From: Allobosea sp. WAO
GTDB lineage: Bacteria; Pseudomonadota; Alphaproteobacteria; Rhizobiales; Beijerinckiaceae
Assembly (NCBI RefSeq): GCF_001509835.1
Contig: NZ_JXTJ01000005.1
Span: 124,001-188,000, forward strand
Direction: 5' to 3'
DNA length: 64,000 nt
The notes beneath the pieces were generated by a model. The model saw nothing but the letters and a program-made list of their open reading frames with translations. It did not search any database and was not told the DNA's origin. The position numbers were made by a program, and so were the translations under genes. This document shows, piece by piece, positions 61,383 through 64,000 of the stretch. Numbering within the stretch: the stretch's first letter is position 1; every line of letters begins with the position of its first letter.

Positions 61383-62621
61383 TCAGGCGGAGAACCTCAG
61401 CCCCTTGATCGCGGCGAAGTCCTGGACGCCGCCGCCGACGCGCTTCGTCGTGTAGAACAGCACATGCGGCTTGGCGGAATAGGGATCGCGCAGGATGCGC
61501 ACCCCGGCCCGGTCGACGACGAGATAGCCGCGCCGGAAATCACCGAAGGCGATCGAGACCGCATCCGTCGCGATGTTCGGCATGTCCTCGGCCTCGACGA
61601 CCGGGAAGCCGAGCAAAGTCGCCTGCGCCCCGGCCGCAGCCGGCGGCTGCCAGAGATACTGGCCGGTCGTGTCCTTGAACTTGCGCACGGCGGCCTGCGT
61701 CTTACGGTTCATGACGAAGCTGGCGTTCTGGCGATAGCCGGCCTTCAGCGTGTAGACGAGGTCGACCAGGATGTCGGCCGGGTTCGAGGCGGCGAAGGCG
61801 CCGGCGACGCCGGTCTTCAGCGTGCCGATATTGCCCCAGCTCCAGCTTGCATCCGCGACCGTCGGATAAGCGAGGAAGCCCCTCGGCTTGTCGACGCCGT
61901 CGCCATTGACGAAGGCCGCGCCCTCCTGCTCGGCGAAGGCGCTCTCGACCTCCTCGGCGATCCACTGGTCGATGTCGACAATGGCGTCGTCGAGCAGGGT
62001 CTGCGTCGCCGCCGGCATGGCGTAGAGCTCCATCGCCGGGAAGGAGAGCTCGGCCAGAGTGGGCGTGCCGGTCTGCGGCCGGGCGACACTCTCCGCCACC
62101 CAGCCCGAGGCCGGGCCGGTGGTCGAGAACGCCTTCTTGTAGGTGCCGGAGGAGATGGTCCGCACCGTCGCCAGCGCGCGGATCGGCGAGACGGCGGACA
62201 GGCGCCTGAGAATCTCGCTCTCGACGGTCGAGGGCGCGAGATAGCCGCCGTCCGGCCCCGAGCCCGCGGAAAGCGCCTTGCCCTCGAGCTGCTTCAGACC
62301 GGCCGCCTCGCCATGGCGGACATAGGAGGCGAAGGCGGCCTTGTGCTCGGCGATTGCCGGGTCGCGCTCCTCACCAGCGCCCAGCGCCGGGCGGCGGGCA
62401 TCGAGCGTTAGCCGGTCGAGGCGGCGGCGCGTCTCGTCGAGCGCGCCGTCGAGACGCAGCAGCTTCTCGCCGGTCACGACGTCGCCGCCCATGCGGGTCT
62501 CGAGTTCGGCAAGGCGCTCGTCATTGGCGGCGCGATAGGCTTCGAGCGTGTAGCGCAGATCTTCATAGGCGAGCGCGATCTCGCCGGTAGCCTTGGTTTC
62601 GGGAGCCTGGTTCGGGGTCAT
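61383..62621 (-). CDS. Major capsid protein, HK97 fold (GTA g5-like)
   Basis: A 412-residue capsid precursor. Residues about 1-105 form a helical delta/scaffold region ('YEDLRYTLEAYRAANDERLAELETRMG', 'LDETRRRLDRLTLDARRP'). The HK97 shell follows: 'SGPDGGYLAPSTVESEILRRLSAVSPIRALATVRTI', 'ESVARPQTGTPTLAELSFPAMELYAMPAATQTLLDDAIVDIDQWIAEEV' and 'RRGYLVVDRAGVRILRDPYSAKPHVLFYTTKRVGGGV'. GGAGAAACC precedes the ATG. Confidence 0.96.
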   Translation of the reverse strand: MTPNQAPETKATGEIALAYEDLRYTLEAYRAANDERLAELETRMGGDVVTGEKLLRLDGALDETRRRLDRLTLDARRPALGAGEERDPAIAEHKAAFASYVRHGEAAGLKQLEGKALSAGSGPDGGYLAPSTVESEILRRLSAVSPIRALATVRTISSGTYKKAFSTTGPASGWVAESVARPQTGTPTLAELSFPAMELYAMPAATQTLLDDAIVDIDQWIAEEVESAFAEQEGAAFVNGDGVDKPRGFLAYPTVADASWSWGNIGTLKTGVAGAFAASNPADILVDLVYTLKAGYRQNASFVMNRKTQAAVRKFKDTTGQYLWQPPAAAGAQATLLGFPVVEAEDMPNIATDAVSIAFGDFRRGYLVVDRAGVRILRDPYSAKPHVLFYTTKRVGGGVQDFAAIKGLRFSA

Positions 62622-62671
62622 GGTTTCTCCTCGCATGGCTGGTCCTCGGAAATGAGCGGGTGGTTGCGGGT

Positions 62672-63193
62672 TCAGGGCAGGAAGGCCGGCGAAAGCGGGC
62701 GCGCCGCCTTCACCATCGCGACGCGGGCCTGCAGCTGCATGGGGAAGGTGACGAGCGAGATCTCCCAGAGATCGACCTTCTCCAGCCGGCGCAGGCCGGT
62801 GCGCGGATCGTTGCGGGCCCGCTCGGAGCGGAAGCCGATCGAGAGCCCGTCGATGGCGCCGTCGCGCATCAGCGCGTGAATCTCGCGGGCGCGGGCGACG
62901 GCGAGCGAGAGCCGGCCGCGAACGTGGAGGCCGCGCGTATCCTCGCGCAGCTCGATCCAGCGGCCGATCGGCTCGGTCGGATCGTGCTGCCAGAGCAGCT
63001 TGACGCCGCCCGGCCCGCGACGTGCCAGGCTCTCGCGGAAGGCGCCGGGCTCGACCACGTCCTTGCCGAGATCGGCGATGCGGAACAGGCTGGCATAGCC
63101 CTCGAAGGCACCGTCGGGTTCGATCCGCGTCAGCGGCCGCGCCAGGAATTTCGCCTCCCGCACCGGCTGGGCAGTCCTGAGAGCGAGCCTCAT
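62672..63193 (-). CDS. HK97-family prohead protease (GTA g4-like)
   Basis: A 173-residue maturation protease. It has 'FEGYASLFRIADLGKDVVEPGAFRESLARRGPGGVKLLWQHDPTEPIGRWIELREDTRGLHVRGRLSLAV' (with the His of the active site in WQHD) and 'IDGLSIGFRSERARNDPRTGLRRLEKVDLWEISLVTFPM' (the Ser in LSIGF and late Glu). It cleaves the capsid delta domain. The ATG overlaps the upstream 58-codon ORF (ATGA). Confidence 0.95.
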   Translation of the reverse strand: MRLALRTAQPVREAKFLARPLTRIEPDGAFEGYASLFRIADLGKDVVEPGAFRESLARRGPGGVKLLWQHDPTEPIGRWIELREDTRGLHVRGRLSLAVARAREIHALMRDGAIDGLSIGFRSERARNDPRTGLRRLEKVDLWEISLVTFPMQLQARVAMVKAARPLSPAFLP

Positions 63194-63366
63194 CGTGCCG
63201 TCTCCTTGCCGGAGCGGACGCCGCCGTCGAGGCGGCCGAGCGTCTCGAAGAAGCGCCCGAAGACCTCGCGGGGCGGGCCCGCCTTGCGCGGCGCACGCGT
63301 TCCCGCGTTGGGCCGGCTGCCGGCAGGCCCTGGCCGCGGCGGCGATTTCGCGCCGGTCTTGCTCAT
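63190..63366 (-). CDS. 58-aa basic ORF coupled to the prohead protease gene
   Basis: Not recognised. It reads MSKTGAKSPPRPGPAGSRPN, then a basic Pro/Arg stretch and a short amphipathic helix 'REVFGRFFETLGRLDGGVRSGKETAR'. It overlaps the gene before it (TCAT at 63363-63366) and the gene after it (63190-63193) by ATGA on both sides, so ribosomes would pass through all of them. This double coupling is the main reason to consider it real. Confidence 0.65.
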   Translation of the reverse strand: MSKTGAKSPPRPGPAGSRPNAGTRAPRKAGPPREVFGRFFETLGRLDGGVRSGKETAR

Positions 63367-63563
63367 GTCTCGTCTCCCTCGTAGCGGGCGTTGAAGCGGG
63401 CGAACTCGCGCACGAAATCGTCGAAGCGCCGGTTGGCGGCGACGAGCTCGCGCAGCACGAAAAGCGCGAGCGCCGAAGCGCAGAAGGCCCAGAGCAGCAG
63501 AGCGAGATGGCCGAGATCGCCGCGCGCGACGATGCCTCCAGCCGCCTGTTCAATGAGGTTCAT
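63363..63563 (-). CDS. Small membrane protein of the GTA cluster (g3.5 position)
   Basis: A 66-residue protein with one transmembrane helix ('LALLLWAFCASALALFVLREL', about 22-42) followed by a charged tail ('RRFDDFVREFARFNARYEGDET'). Its start overlaps the portal stop (ATGA). Position between portal and prohead protease equals g3.5 of RcGTA. Role unknown. Confidence 0.8.
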   Translation of the reverse strand: MNLIEQAAGGIVARGDLGHLALLLWAFCASALALFVLRELVAANRRFDDFVREFARFNARYEGDET

Positions 63564-64000
63564 GACGCCTCCTCCCGGCGGCCGTAGCCGACCGCCTCGC
63601 GCTTCTCGTCGATGCTGAGGAATTCGGCGGCCGAGACCCTCCGCCAGAGCGATTCCCGCTCCTCGGCGAGCGCCTCGACCGCGTCGAGATCGGGCTCCAG
63701 CGTGAGCTCGTCGCCGAAGGCCGGGCCGAGCCATTGTGCCAGGGACTGGGCGGTACGCCTGACCAGCGGGATCAGCGTCTGGCGCCAGAAGGCGCGGTTG
63801 GCCTCGGCGAAATTGGCGTGGGTGTTGTCGCCGGGCAGGCCGAGCAGCAAGGGCGGCACGCCGAAGGCGAGCGCGATCTCGCGCGCGGCGACGCCCTTGG
63901 CGGCGACGAAATCGAGTTCGGCCGGCGACAGGGACAGCGGCTTCCAGTCGAGCCCGCCTTCGAGCAGCAGAGGGCGGCCGGCATTGCGGGCGCCCTGGAA
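63560..64000 (-). CDS. Phage portal protein, HK97 family (GTA g3-like), C-terminal part
   Basis: The C-terminal 146 codons of the portal gene; the start lies beyond the right edge. The readable part begins FQGARNAGRPLLLEGGLDWK and continues 'LSPAELDFVAAKGVAAREIALAFGVPPLLLGLPGDNTHANFAEANRAFWRQTLIPLV', a clear HK97-type portal sequence. Terminase genes should lie further right. Confidence 0.95.
   Translation of the reverse strand, partial: FQGARNAGRPLLLEGGLDWKPLSLSPAELDFVAAKGVAAREIALAFGVPPLLLGLPGDNTHANFAEANRAFWRQTLIPLVRRTAQSLAQWLGPAFGDELTLEPDLDAVEALAEERESLWRRVSAAEFLSIDEKREAVGYGRREEAS

Noticed and set aside
50556..64000. Interpretation as an ordinary prophage
   Set aside because: No integrase, repressor, replication or attachment sites were seen, and gene order matches RcGTA one-for-one. 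The right side is truncated, so this is not absolute.

Overview
The window is one continuous stretch of GC-rich chromosome with dense, tightly packed genes and many ATGA stop/start overlaps. Gene content and order point to an alphaproteobacterium of the Hyphomicrobiales (Rhizobiales). The clearest signs are the ccmI-ccmE-ccmF-ccmH / degP / two-component / glnE block next to a FeuPQ-like system, and an RcGTA-type gene transfer agent. Bosea or a close relative is my guess from overall protein character; no 16S gene is present to confirm it.

Layout. (1) 1-7.6 kb: 5' end of an M20 amidohydrolase, a type IB topoisomerase, a PotABCD-type ABC importer (solute-binding protein, ATPase, two permeases), and divergently a GntR/FadR regulator followed by D-mannonate dehydratase (uxuA). 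This looks like a sugar-acid uptake and catabolism unit controlled from a palindromic operator. (2) 7.6-10.8 kb: four small ORFs including a DUF1488 protein, a gene-poor 0.65 kb stretch, and an exported DUF1254/DUF1214 protein. (3) 11-14.8 kb: phnM divergent from phnD-phnC-phnE, with a row of Pho-box-like repeats between them. (4) 14.8-25.2 kb: urease genes in two blocks on the minus strand, ureD-orf-ureAB-DUF1003-ureC and ureE-ureF-ureG-hupE. They are separated by two orphan solute-binding proteins. UreA and UreB are fused, UreE has a very long His tail, and a sigma-54-like promoter precedes ureD. (5) 25.2-31.9 kb: a PfkB kinase with galM, a vapBC toxin-antitoxin pair with a perfect operator, a glyoxalase, a CDF metal exporter, and an SbtA/DUF897-like permease divergent from a LysR regulator. 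(6) 32-50.5 kb: pepN, a PAS-type sensor kinase, glnE, a first two-component pair, degP, cytochrome c maturation genes ccmH-F-E-I, a FeuPQ-like pair and a small PepSY-like protein. (7) 50.5-64 kb: a gene transfer agent structural cluster on the minus strand, running from the portal (cut by the window edge) to the large baseplate/host-recognition protein.

The most unusual structure is inside the gene transfer agent. Two chymotrypsin-fold serine proteases sit on the opposite strand between the capsid gene and the head-tail connector gene, splitting an otherwise co-directional morphogenesis operon. The same cluster also holds a 58-codon ORF translationally coupled on both sides and a tail-chaperone gene whose conserved beginning lacks a normal start codon.

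No rRNA, tRNA, CRISPR array, transposase or integrase was recognised.
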